A program made the position numbers and the translations under genes. Source: a virus. From it: a stretch of 44,297 nt of DNA. The stretch spans positions 1 to 44,297 of IMG/VR virus record IMGVR_UViG_3300009285_001180; one strand, written 5' to 3'. The notes under the pieces are model-generated. The model ran no database searches. It saw nothing but the letters and a program-made list of their open reading frames with translations, and had not been told where the DNA came from. Each line of letters opens with the position of its first letter. Positions within the stretch are counted from its first letter, which is position 1. Positions 6,503 through 15,300 of the stretch are shown here, piece after piece.

Positions 6503-6690
6503 GTCTTGCAAAACCATCACGATTTTTAAGTTACTATTTCATGCAGGCCGCCGCTGCCGCCCTGTCTTTTTGGGGTCTCACCTTGCCGCGGCTAGTCGCC
6601 CTAAAAGAATCTCCTGCCAGGTTGAGGGGGGCAACCTAACAGGAGCTCCGTGTCTGAATATACACCTTCTGCATTTCTCAGTCAAGGGGT
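6503..6690. other. Gene-free stretch with one imperfect hairpin
   Basis: No credible reading frame. The only structure I see is an inverted repeat at 6611-6645 (CTCCTG..AGGTTG / CAACCT..CAGGAG), two 6-base arms with a 2-base internal loop. Its place beside the integrase operon would suit an attP or regulatory region, but I cannot identify a core. Confidence 0.4.
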
Positions 6691-6719
6691 ATTGTATAGA
6701 CGCTTATCTATGATACAAT
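6691..6719 (+). promoter_or_regulatory. Promoter inside an operator-like inverted repeat
   Basis: ATTGTAT (6691-6697) and ATACAAT (6713-6719) are perfect inverted arms separated by 15 bases. They also form a TTGTAT / TACAAT -35/-10 pair spaced 16 bases. A related dyad (TTGTATAA, 16 bases, TTATACAA) covers the promoter at 42744, so both may bind the same regulator. Confidence 0.5.
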
Positions 6720-6725
6720 AACCAT

Positions 6726-6838
6726 ATGGACAGCGCCCGCCAGCTTGCAAGCAAACCTTTTGAAGTCTTGATTCGGCCCGACCGCTTCATACTTCTACCG
6801 TAAGACCTCCGTCAGGCGCGACGGAGGTCTTTTTATTT
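6726..6838 (+). ncRNA. Short promoter-terminator unit: small RNA or leaderless 25-aa peptide
   Basis: The predicted transcription start, about 6-7 bases after the TACAAT box, coincides with an ATG at 6726 that opens a 25-codon frame ending at 6803. The transcript would end at the terminator at 6802-6838. It could be a roughly 110-nt regulatory RNA or a leaderless mRNA. There is no ribosome binding site. No family recognised. Confidence 0.4.
6802..6838 (+). terminator. Intrinsic terminator
   Basis: Stem AAGACCTCCGTC (6802-6813) / GACGGAGGTCTT (6820-6831), a 6-base loop and a TTTTATTTT tail on the plus strand. It ends the short unit at 6726; on the minus strand the hairpin lacks a U-tract but may still mark the end of the late operon. 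Confidence 0.85.
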
Positions 6839-6842
6839 TGGT

Positions 6843-7058
6843 TTATGCTTTTTCAATCCAGTGCCATGTATAAGCAGTGGAGCCAGTTTCGTCAAAAGCA
6901 ACCGAGGTGGGCGTGATGTTTTCAAGCGGATGCGACCCATCAGGGAAAATATACAGGTTTACCGTTCCATTATCTCCCCATACGTGAGTAATGACGGCGG
7001 CTCTATGTTTTCCTGCGTTGACATAGTGGACAATTCTACCTGGGGTTAGGCCTTCCAT
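6843..7058 (-). CDS. Small conserved phage protein, 71 aa
   Basis: Pattern LTPGRIVHYVNAGKHRAAVITHVW...TWHWIEKA resembles a small beta-rich phage protein type with a GRIVHYV start and a TWHWPE end that I have seen in phages of several bacterial groups; its function is not known to me. Last gene of the late operon, with AAAGGAGA before the ATG. Confidence 0.6.
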   Translation of the reverse strand: MEGLTPGRIVHYVNAGKHRAAVITHVWGDNGTVNLYIFPDGSHPLENITPTSVAFDETGSTAYTWHWIEKA

Positions 7059-7077
7059 GTTTTATCTCCTTTTGACA

Positions 7078-7497
7078 TTATTTAAATCCCCTTACGCCTC
7101 GAGCTGTCAGCGCCTCGCCGATCTTGAAGTATGCGAGCACAGCCAACAGGAGCACGACCCCAGCCACGGCAATACCACCGAAGGCATCAGGAACCGAATG
7201 CTCAATAAAGGCGATCAATTGTGCGGCCAGGGCAAGGGCTAAGGGCTGCTTGAAGTCCTCAAGAAACTTGAGGAATGGCAGCATAAAGATAAGTTGCGCC
7301 ACAAACCAGCTAACTAGCCACACGACCACACCTGTAATGCCAAGTTCGACATTATCATCCAAGTCCACGAAGGTTTGAACCAGTGCGTTATTTGGGGCGG
7401 CAGATTCCTCGGCTTGCGCTTCACTGGCCGCAGGGAGCGGGGTAAAGACGGTCAGCGCGACGATCACGGCAATTACAATAAACGGTAGATACTTCAT
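7078..7497 (-). CDS. Membrane protein, holin candidate, 139 aa
   Basis: Residues 1-24 form a signal-like hydrophobic segment ending at an Ala-rich cleavage-like site (PLPAASEAQA). Three further hydrophobic helices follow (about 55-80, 85-101, 108-128), and the C-terminus is basic. It lies in the lysis region with the endolysin, so it may be a holin or spanin partner; topology is all I can see. Confidence 0.55.
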   Translation of the reverse strand: MKYLPFIVIAVIVALTVFTPLPAASEAQAEESAAPNNALVQTFVDLDDNVELGITGVVVWLVSWFVAQLIFMLPFLKFLEDFKQPLALALAAQLIAFIEHSVPDAFGGIAVAGVVLLLAVLAYFKIGEALTARGVRGFK

Positions 7498-7515
7498 TTT
7501 TCAATTCTCCTTTAT

Positions 7516-7848
7516 CTAATCTTCAACATTCCATTCGGGGATATTTTCAATCCCTGAGTTTCTCATGATGTCAAGCAACATTCTTATATATTCCTGGTAT
7601 CTTGTCCTTTCTTTTTCAAAGCGGATTTCGAGTTGTTTTCTCTTGTTGATCTCTTCCTGAAGCGCCTGGGCGTGCTTTTCGCTTTCTTTTTTCCTATCCG
7701 CTTCGGCAGCATTCAATTCCCCACGCAGAATCTGAATGGTTTGAGCGAGCGCGCCAATGGCTCCGCTTGAGGCTGTGACTCTATTGGTTGCATATACCAG
7801 GAACAATCCAATCATGGTGCTCACAAAAATAAGTTGTTCATTAGTCAC
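7516..7848 (-). CDS. Membrane-anchored coiled-coil protein, spanin/Rz-like candidate, 110 aa
   Basis: Start set at GTG 7848 because GGAGGGG lies just upstream; the longer frame to 7917 overlaps the previous gene. One N-terminal transmembrane helix (QLIFVSTMIGLFLVYAT) is followed by about 65 residues of charged coiled coil (ILRGELNAAEADRKKESEKH...). This layout resembles an i-spanin (Rz). Overlaps the end of the upstream gene by 8 bases, suggesting coupling. Confidence 0.5.
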   Translation of the reverse strand: MTNEQLIFVSTMIGLFLVYATNRVTASSGAIGALAQTIQILRGELNAAEADRKKESEKHAQALQEEINKRKQLEIRFEKERTRYQEYIRMLLDIMRNSGIENIPEWNVED

Positions 7849-8122
7849 GAATCCCCTCCATGGCGCGGGAATAGGCTTGACGAAGCCAGGCACGGACGGC
7901 ATATGACAATACTTCAATCACCGCCAATTGCATGATTGACCACCTCCCAAAAAGCCTTTGTGTCTCTATTCCGATCTGCGGATGAATGAACACATAAAAA
8001 TACCAGACGGAAATTACCAGCCGTGAAAAAACATTTTCCCACTGCCTAGTTTTTAGCTTGAAAAAGGCAGCGAGCAAAAAGAACAAAGAAACCAGACCGG
8101 GATTCACAACTTCATTTAGCAT
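7841..8122 (-). CDS. Small membrane protein, holin-like, 93 aa
   Basis: Start chosen at ATG 8122 since the longer frame runs deep into the preceding gene. Two hydrophobic helices (about 9-26 and 37-53) and a basic C-terminal segment (VRAWLRQAYSRAMEGIRD). Position between tail-tip/lysis genes suggests a holin. No family recognised. Confidence 0.5.
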   Translation of the reverse strand: MLNEVVNPGLVSLFFLLAAFFKLKTRQWENVFSRLVISVWYFYVFIHPQIGIETQRLFGRWSIMQLAVIEVLSYAVRAWLRQAYSRAMEGIRD

Positions 8123-8129
8123 CGTAAAC

Positions 8130-8840
8130 TCACGAAGGATTATACACGCTGGGCAACTCCGATCCCAGCGGCAATTTCCGCAGCCTGTCCAGTGGATAGT
8201 ACATTTGTCTACTTGAAATGACAGGCATGTAGACGGGCTGGCCTTGCCGCCCGCCGAGCTCATGGAAGGGATTGACCTGGCGCAGGCCGTTCACTAGGGC
8301 GTCCGCCATGATCACATTCATTATGTGCACCAGGTGCGGGTGAGTCTGGTGCGTAATGCTCATATCAGGCGCGCGCATGGTCTCAACCTCTAAGACCCAC
8401 GTCCCCTCTGCCAGTGGCCCGACTCTATCGGTCAATACCATCTCCCTGCCGCACAGCACATTACGCCCAAAGATCAATGTGGCAATGGCCGGATCAGGCA
8501 AATCCATTCCCGACATGCCGATATAGTCCTTGCCGACTTGAATCCGCCCGCCTGTGGTGGGCATAAAATCATAGATACCGTGATCGTTGGTTACGGCTCT
8601 GTTGTTGCCCGTGTAGGAGATCCACGCCTCCCAATCGGTACGCAAGTGGGGACCGCGATTGAGAGAGAACCAATACTCCTGCCAGGCTCGATCAAGCCGG
8701 GTAAAGTGGTGCTCTTCAAGGCGAAAGACGCAGGGCGCATTGCCGGGAGTCGGGCGGGTGTAGACTCCTGGCGGCATTTCATCGTCTTGATAGATGTAGA
8801 AATACTGCCTGTGGTGCGTGAATGAAATAGAGAAAGTCAT
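8130..8840 (-). CDS. Unknown tail-region protein, 236 aa
   Basis: Aromatic-rich, beta-looking protein with no motif I know. It lies between the lysis genes and tail/endolysin genes, with overlapping or adjacent stops and starts on both sides, so it is likely a baseplate or tail-tip component. Its N-terminus (MTFSISFTHHRQYFYIY) resembles that of the 287-aa protein at 9125 (MTFSFSVTSYVRDG), hinting at a shared beginning. Confidence 0.5.
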   Translation of the reverse strand: MTFSISFTHHRQYFYIYQDDEMPPGVYTRPTPGNAPCVFRLEEHHFTRLDRAWQEYWFSLNRGPHLRTDWEAWISYTGNNRAVTNDHGIYDFMPTTGGRIQVGKDYIGMSGMDLPDPAIATLIFGRNVLCGREMVLTDRVGPLAEGTWVLEVETMRAPDMSITHQTHPHLVHIMNVIMADALVNGLRQVNPFHELGGRQGQPVYMPVISSRQMYYPLDRLRKLPLGSELPSVYNPS

Positions 8841-9128
8841 TTACAACTCCGCTAAACCTTCTAGTATAAAAATACTATCCTGCTTGTATCTTTGTCGGAT
8901 TACATCAAGTGCAGCACCGAAATTCGACACATCGGCGGTATAGGCCACTTCGACTATCCAGGCGACATTTTGCCATGGTTCCCAATTAGACGCACCGCCA
9001 AAGAAATGAATCTTTCCGTAGTGCTTCAAAACATCATTAACAGCGGCAACAAATAGATTCCATTCCTGTTGGGTCAATTTATTATCCGTATTTCCAATTG
9101 AAATCACAGCGTATCTATTTGCCATCAT
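8841..9128 (-). CDS. Small unknown protein, 95 aa
   Basis: Start ATG overlaps the upstream gene's TGA. Alpha/beta character (AVISIGNTDNKLTQQEWNLFVAAVND...). Translationally coupled to both neighbours; function unknown, presumably structural or tail assembly. Confidence 0.5.
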   Translation of the reverse strand: MMANRYAVISIGNTDNKLTQQEWNLFVAAVNDVLKHYGKIHFFGGASNWEPWQNVAWIVEVAYTADVSNFGAALDVIRQRYKQDSIFILEGLAEL

Positions 9129-9988
9129 CTGCCTCCGTATGGGTTTGGGTAAAAATTGGTGGTAAACGGCGGGGCGCTTGGCACGTAGGCATTTACAAAG
9201 GGGCTTGGCAAGGGTTCATCAGGCGACAATATCTTCACCCGCACTTTTTGTATACAAGCCCTGCCATCCTTGCCCAACATGGGAATGACTGCCTTCCCAT
9301 CGAATTGGCCTGTGAAAGGCTCTGATATCGACTCTATGTATTTATCTGTGAATATTACGCCGGCGGAATCGTTCTCCCCATTCTTGTATTTGAAGATTGG
9401 CTCACGTATAGAGATGGATGGATAGCACAAACGCCAATAATGCACGTCTGGATCGGTAGCCTGAAAATTGAACGGGTCTACAACATCTATTATCCAGCAG
9501 GGTTGCCCGGCGACGGTCGTTTCTCCCACGATCTTGACTATCGTGCCGCCGCAGGCAAGCGGTTTGACCTTGATGGGTTCCGCGTCTGGATTGGATCCAA
9601 GTACAAAACTCCTGTTTGTTTCCGTTCCCGCCAAGTCGCTGAAAAATCTAGCCGAGTTGCCGTGTTCAGGCGTGCCACCTGAGAGGAGGCTGCGCCAGCT
9701 TGAGAACAATCCTGCCTCGGTCATATTGGCCCGCGATTTGCATAGCGCATACATCCACCGCTCAAGCGGTTCATACAGCGTCACAGTCTCGTATCCGCCT
9801 TTAGGGACGGGAAATCTGGCGGTAGCCGGCAAGCCGCGGATGTCTATCGGTTTACCCTCTTTCGACGGCCGGGAGAGATGGAATTTTACGGATCCATCAT
9901 CCTCGATCCAGAGTTGATCGTAGTCCAGATTGACGACTCCAAATTTGCCATCGCGGACATAGCTGGTAACGGAAAAACTAAAAGTCAT
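9125..9988 (-). CDS. Unknown tail/baseplate-region protein, 287 aa
   Basis: Mostly beta. A short segment GGTIVKIVGETTVAGQPCWIIDVVDP (about 148-173) looks like an SH3-type barrel strand set, and the C-terminus is Pro-rich. Overlaps the endolysin stop by 4 bases. Candidate baseplate or receptor-contact protein; no family identified. Confidence 0.5.
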   Translation of the reverse strand: MTFSFSVTSYVRDGKFGVVNLDYDQLWIEDDGSVKFHLSRPSKEGKPIDIRGLPATARFPVPKGGYETVTLYEPLERWMYALCKSRANMTEAGLFSSWRSLLSGGTPEHGNSARFFSDLAGTETNRSFVLGSNPDAEPIKVKPLACGGTIVKIVGETTVAGQPCWIIDVVDPFNFQATDPDVHYWRLCYPSISIREPIFKYKNGENDSAGVIFTDKYIESISEPFTGQFDGKAVIPMLGKDGRACIQKVRVKILSPDEPLPSPFVNAYVPSAPPFTTNFYPNPYGGR

Positions 9989-11730
9989 TTCAGCTTCACG
10001 TCATCAAAATAAATGGACACACCCTCGCCCGTGACTCTCACCGTTTTGGTTGCCATACTGACGTGCACGTCCCAATCAAGCGCGGGAGTGGGTGTAGGGG
10101 TCGGCTCAGGCTCAGGCGTCGGGGCTGGGGTTCCAGTGGGTTCAACCTCGTTGCTTTTTATAAGATTAGTCACCGAGACTTTGTACGGCTCATCCAACTC
10201 GATCTTCACCCCATCGGCATTGTAATAATGAGTAAAACCAATTATATCTGAGCCGGTTGCGCTCAGATTACCATAAACCCATTCTCCGGCAAGTAGAGTC
10301 TTGATAGGGCCAACTCCATCCACCGGCTTGAGATTTGAACTTGTTCCTTCTTTTTGTACGCCTTTCATATTGAACTCCTTTTCTGGTATAGATACTTCTT
10401 TTTCAACTAAAACTAAATGATTGATTACTGCCCTCTCCTGTCCATCCGAAGGCATATTCACAATTCTATCACCGTACCATAGGGCACTTGATCCTCCCCC
10501 ATCAAATTCCACTGCGTCTATGCATCCGAGTTCTAGCATGATGTCGGCCAACTCAGAAAGCATCACACCTTGATCGTCCTCAGACCGTCCCTCGACCACG
10601 AGGATCACTAGCTTGCCATTTGCGTCCTTGCCCACTGCTGTACGGGGATGCTTCTCGAAATATTCAATGGCTATAGTTGACAGGGCAGGTGACTTGACGC
10701 CATCCTGAATAAGCCAGCGTGTGCCTGAGACAGTATTGAACTGTATTTTCTTGGCATCATTCGAGAATAGGATTGTCTTATCCTGTGCAACGCCCAAGAA
10801 TGGGCGAAACTCAAACTGTGCCCTCTGATAAACTATCCCATCACTGGCCGCCAATGATATAGGATGATATGGGATGGTAGCAAAAGGCCAGCCATCACCA
10901 TTGATGGCAATCTTAGCCTTGAGTCTATTTGCGGCATGGGACACTGTTTCGAGATTGTCACCAATGTTCGTGACGTGTACCTCGTATTTATTTAGGTCTG
11001 CGATCACAGCAAATCCGTCAGACCCAAATCTACGCAAGGTCTGGTATTCCTTGTTCAAGTCTAGTTGGGGCTTAGGAATATCTCCTAAAATCACCTGCAA
11101 TGCGGGAGACATCCAATTCAAATCAACTGCACCCACGATTCCTTCAACTGCCCCTTTTTCACTGTACTGCCACAACAAAACTTGTCCCCAACGGGTTTGA
11201 TCTGGAATGTACCAAGACGGCACCGAAGGCAATAGGTCTGGGTTGTCAGGGTAACCCGAAGTCCATACCGGGATCTGTTTAAAGTAGTCCCTTTCCGACT
11301 GTGTCATCACAATTAGGTCAAGCACGCTTTTTCTTGAATACAACATACAGATATTGTTTGGGAAAGCAGAGCGGACGTAATGAAACCATGCCCATAACTG
11401 CGACGCTTTCTCGCCGCCTTCTTCCACGTCCAGCATTAAAATATCCTTATCCGTGATGTGTGGCTTCACAACGTTGACAAAATGCTCTGCCTGTTTCAAG
11501 GCGCTGTACGCTTTACGAAAGAAGTGAAACGCACCCCTTGCAATCCCTGCCGCCTTCATGCCTGCGAAATACTCCGCAAACAGAGGATCGGTAATATTAT
11601 TAAATGGCGTACCGGGATAGCACTCCGTAGCTTTTGTAAGCATCAATACAGGGCGCGGATTTATAGCCGAAAAATCTTTAATGATTTTCCAGTGCGATAT
11701 GTCGTATACGGGGGGTTCTTTGATTATCAC
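9985..11730 (-). CDS. Endolysin: GH25 lysozyme fused to a phosphodiester glycosidase (NAGPA) domain
   Basis: 581 residues, GTG start overlapping the upstream TGA. Residues about 1-215 match GH25 muramidases (YDISHWKIIKDF, MLTKATE, GAFHFFRK, MLDVEEGG, LWQYSE..VDLNW). Residues about 235-430 match the phosphodiester glycosidase/NAGPA family (KIAINGDGWP, RTAVGKDANGKLVILVVEGR, AVEFDGGGSSALWYGD..RAVINHLVL). A linker and a Pro/Thr-rich spacer (PTGTPAPTPEPEPTPTPTP) precede a last 30-residue beta piece. GH25 cuts peptidoglycan; the second domain may act on sugar-phosphate polymers such as teichoic-type wall polymers (inference). There is no signal peptide, so it needs a holin. Confidence 0.88.
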   Translation of the reverse strand: MIIKEPPVYDISHWKIIKDFSAINPRPVLMLTKATECYPGTPFNNITDPLFAEYFAGMKAAGIARGAFHFFRKAYSALKQAEHFVNVVKPHITDKDILMLDVEEGGEKASQLWAWFHYVRSAFPNNICMLYSRKSVLDLIVMTQSERDYFKQIPVWTSGYPDNPDLLPSVPSWYIPDQTRWGQVLLWQYSEKGAVEGIVGAVDLNWMSPALQVILGDIPKPQLDLNKEYQTLRRFGSDGFAVIADLNKYEVHVTNIGDNLETVSHAANRLKAKIAINGDGWPFATIPYHPISLAASDGIVYQRAQFEFRPFLGVAQDKTILFSNDAKKIQFNTVSGTRWLIQDGVKSPALSTIAIEYFEKHPRTAVGKDANGKLVILVVEGRSEDDQGVMLSELADIMLELGCIDAVEFDGGGSSALWYGDRIVNMPSDGQERAVINHLVLVEKEVSIPEKEFNMKGVQKEGTSSNLKPVDGVGPIKTLLAGEWVYGNLSATGSDIIGFTHYYNADGVKIELDEPYKVSVTNLIKSNEVEPTGTPAPTPEPEPTPTPTPALDWDVHVSMATKTVRVTGEGVSIYFDDVKLK

Positions 11731-11825
11731 AACGCCACGCCGTTCAGAAACGCCGTGCCCAATATCAGAATCAGTAGCAACACAGCACCCCAGGCGGTCA
11801 GTATGATAATTCTCACAATATTCAT
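11727..11825 (-). CDS. 32-aa single-helix membrane peptide
   Basis: ATG 11825 preceded by CAGGAGA. Encodes a short basic N-terminus and one hydrophobic helix (VRIIILTAWGAVLLLILILG), ending in a TGA that overlaps the GTG start of the endolysin gene. The strong ribosome site and coupling make it a believable small lysis gene (holin or antiholin). It is too short for family assignment. Confidence 0.6.
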   Translation of the reverse strand: MNIVRIIILTAWGAVLLLILILGTAFLNGVAL

Positions 11826-11826
11826 A

Positions 11827-12399
11827 TTATTCTCCTGAACCATTTGCCTTTAACAATTTCTCATTCTTTACATACGCAATCTGCCCTTTTTCATTCTTTC
11901 CAATCGTTATATTTATCTTTTCAAGCGCCTCGATTGTATCCTTACCAACATAGCCAGTAGACAAGACCTCGTGCCGCATGTCGTCTAACAAGCGCCTTTC
12001 CCAATAAGTCCCTTCGGCTGCCTCGAACTGTTCCCGCGTAAATTCAGGAAGTTGATCGAGGATATTTTGATACGTCTGACACTCGATGTAACAATCCTCG
12101 ATGAGCTTTATTTCCTGATCCAGGTTGAAGATTTTTTCATCCCTGTCTATTTCAAGCCGCCGCCTGTCAAAACCCGTTGCCGTCTTTAATCCTTCGTCTA
12201 TCTCTTCGATGTCAATATCTAGGCGCTTTCGCCTAAATTCGCACTCCTTTAGTACCCGCATTTTCTGGCTGAGTTGAAGGAGGCAGTTGCGATATAACCG
12301 TTCTGGCGTTTCCTGTCCAGCACCGAATCTCTCAATCTGAAAAACACTCATCCCAAACGGAACGCTCCTCATTTTGTTTTCCAAATTAGATTGATCCAT
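11827..12399 (-). CDS. Coiled-coil protein of unknown function, 190 aa
   Basis: Long charged helices (about 40-125: ECEFRRKRLDIDIEEIDEGLK..., RRRLEIDRDEKIFNLDQEIK) suggest a coiled coil. It overlaps the end of the 1359-aa tail protein gene by 14 bases, so it may be a tail fibre assembly chaperone or fibre-attached protein. No family recognised. Confidence 0.5.
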   Translation of the reverse strand: MDQSNLENKMRSVPFGMSVFQIERFGAGQETPERLYRNCLLQLSQKMRVLKECEFRRKRLDIDIEEIDEGLKTATGFDRRRLEIDRDEKIFNLDQEIKLIEDCYIECQTYQNILDQLPEFTREQFEAAEGTYWERRLLDDMRHEVLSTGYVGKDTIEALEKINITIGKNEKGQIAYVKNEKLLKANGSGE

Positions 12400-15300
12400 A
12401 TTGTACTCCTACACCAAGGCGTTTCGCAGTATCCAAAGTAGCCGCAATGGCTTGGGAGGTCTCGGTTGAAAATATCAAGTCCTCGATTACTGCGACATCG
12501 ACGGTAGTAAGGCCACCCATGATATAGCCTTTGGTGGACGAGTTTACCCCTGCGCCATCATATTTAGCAGTATCCAAAGTAGCCGCAATGGCTTGGGAGG
12601 CTTCGGTTGAAAATATCAAGTCCTCGATTACAGCGACTCTGCCAGTGGTAAAGCCTCCCATGATATAGCCTTTGGTGGATGAGTTTACCCCTGCGCCTGA
12701 ATATTTAGCAGTATCCAAAGTAGCCGCAATGGCTTGGGAGGCTTCAGTTGAAAATATCAAATCCTCGATTACAGCGACGTTAACAGTGGTAAACCCTCCC
12801 ATGATGTAGCCCTTTGTGGATGAGTTTACCCCTGCGCCGCTATATTTTGCAGTATCCAGAGTCGCTGCAATGGCCTGTGAAGTTTCAGTTGAAAATATCA
12901 AATCCTCGATTACAGCGACTCTGCCAGTGGCTAACCCTCCCATGATGTAGCCCTTTGTGGATGAGTTTACCCCTGCGCCAAGTCGTTTAGCAGTATCCAG
13001 TGTAGCCGCAATTGCCTGTGAGGTTTCAGTTGAAAAAATCAAATCCTCGATTACAGCGACGTTGACAGAAGTAAACCCACCCATGATATAGCCTTTGTAC
13101 ATAGCTGATGTAGCCGTCAAAATAATGGTCGGTCTATATGCCGCCGTTGCATTGTCCTTGCTGGCATATCGAATAAGATCGCTTATTTGAGTGCCTACAA
13201 ACAAAATAATCCCGTTATTGGTGTATGTGCCGTCGTAGAGCTTTTGAAACTCGTCTGCGTCAAGTGTCATTTCCAATGGGGAGTTTAGGGTGGGCGAAGC
13301 CGCTACCGCCATGCTGCCCATCACCACCGCACCGTCATAATCAGCGGAAGAATCAGACGCTCCCCCGCTAGTCCAGTTGTTGCCAGTAGAATATATATTC
13401 CACGTGGCTTGATTACTGACGACTCCCTGCAAGCATCGATGCGCGTAAAGTGTTCTTGCTGTAGTCGAGAAATCATTAATTGGTGTCAAAGTCAACACAG
13501 CAGATGTAAATCTCATACCTGACGGCATATTTGAAAAATCTGGCTTTATCCACGCCCTTGTTATAAACGATCCATCGGCAGAACCGTCCCCTATATCGAA
13601 ATATGTAGAAGTGTCAAAGTTAACGGTAGGTTCATCAAGCGAAAAATAGGTATCGTCACTCAATGAAAGTATTCTGTTTGTCGCATTCCTCCCCGTAGGC
13701 GTGCCGTTGGGCGTTCCGATTGCCCCAAAGATATTATCCCTTAACAGCAAGCTGCTGGTTAGCGCAACGTCAATATAACTGTCAAGATCGCCCGTCTTGC
13801 ACTGGAACCCTTGAAACACAAGCCCGCTTGTTACAAGGGTTTCGTTTATCACTCCGCTGTTATATAAAGTAACTGCATCGCCTGCGGTTTTAATATCGTT
13901 ATATATTCTTGGGTCGTATATTTTGCCATCAAACGCGCTGTCATAATTGTAAACAGCGGACTTGTTGTTGCCCAAAACAAGCGCGTTGGCATCCTCTGCG
14001 CTCACACTCCCTACGGGTGTCTGTACTTCTGTCAGCGTTTGTGCCGTGCTGTCGATATATATAATGGGGTCGGTGGTCGGTGTGGTGATGTCGTGGGTAA
14101 TTAGTATGTGCGTCCACGTGGTGAGTGGCACGGAGTTGGTCGGGGTGCGCCAAATACCATCAGCAGATGACGCGCCCGTATGCGCCTGGGAAAATTCGAT
14201 TTTCCTGCCTGTATAAACCGAGATGCGATACCCGCTCCCGTATTCACCCGCCCCCAGGTCTGACGCTAAAGAAGACAACGCCCCAAAAATGTACTCCCTT
14301 GAAACTGGATCATCGTCAAGATAAATCCACACACTCCATGAGCGAGTGGTCAGGTTTGACACTTTTGGCAGATAACCGTAGTTTATGCCGTCAGTAGACC
14401 CACCGTCAAATTCAATCGCCAATGGCGCAAGCCCGCCCAGCAGGGATAGTGCCGCTTTGACATACCATTTACATATAATGAGGCCTTCGTTCAATGTAAA
14501 TTCAATCGCCTGTATATAAAAATAGGCGTCAATCCCCAGTTCATCAATGTCGATATGCCTTACATCGCCTACATCGGTATCCAGAAATGCTCTCATATGG
14601 ACATCAGACTTATTAGCAGTAAAGCTGATCCAATTAAGTACCATTTTCGGCTGGTTGAATTCGTCTACAACAGAATCGACAAAGACACGCCCGCTGTATA
14701 GGTCTGTCTTGTATTTTTGATTTATATATCCAGATGCGTCGCCGTAATCGGTAATGGAACTTGAATTCTCGGCAACATATTCTATCGGACTGTGATAGTA
14801 GATGCCGATGCCGCGACAATTGTATTTATTGATATATCCTACGCGCTCATTGTTGTTTGTTACCTGGTGGGTAAAACCTTCCGATCCGTATACAATGGAT
14901 GTCTGTGCGAGGTCTGCGGTAATGTCAGTACCACCGCCGCCTGTAGCCGTGAACATGGTGTAGTCTTTTTGTTCTTCGGGCGTTACCATCGTTTGTGCGT
15001 TAACTCTTAGCCCGCTGTCGGGGTCGGAGTAATTGCCTTTTATCGTCACCGTCTGGCCTGAGCCAATAACAATCTCATCAGCCAGCGAAAACAACACATC
15101 CCTGTAATAGGTCAGGATAATAACGGGTTTGTATCCAGGGGTTTCGTGATTGATGCCAGCGTAATAAATCTGGTCGTTTGATTGGGTGTCTACAAAAAGG
15201 ATAATCCCGTTATTGGTATATGTGCCGTCGTACATCTTTTGAAATTCAGTCACACCCGCCGCGGTGAATTCCATCTCCAGCGCCGTGCCTAGAGTGGGGG

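Noticed and set aside
9247-9256. TTGTATACAA palindrome as another operator copy
   Set aside because: It lies within a late coding region with no promoter nearby; a chance match is likely.
12428-13130. Regular repeats as a CRISPR array
   Set aside because: Repeats are 141 bp without unique spacers and lie in frame inside the tail gene.
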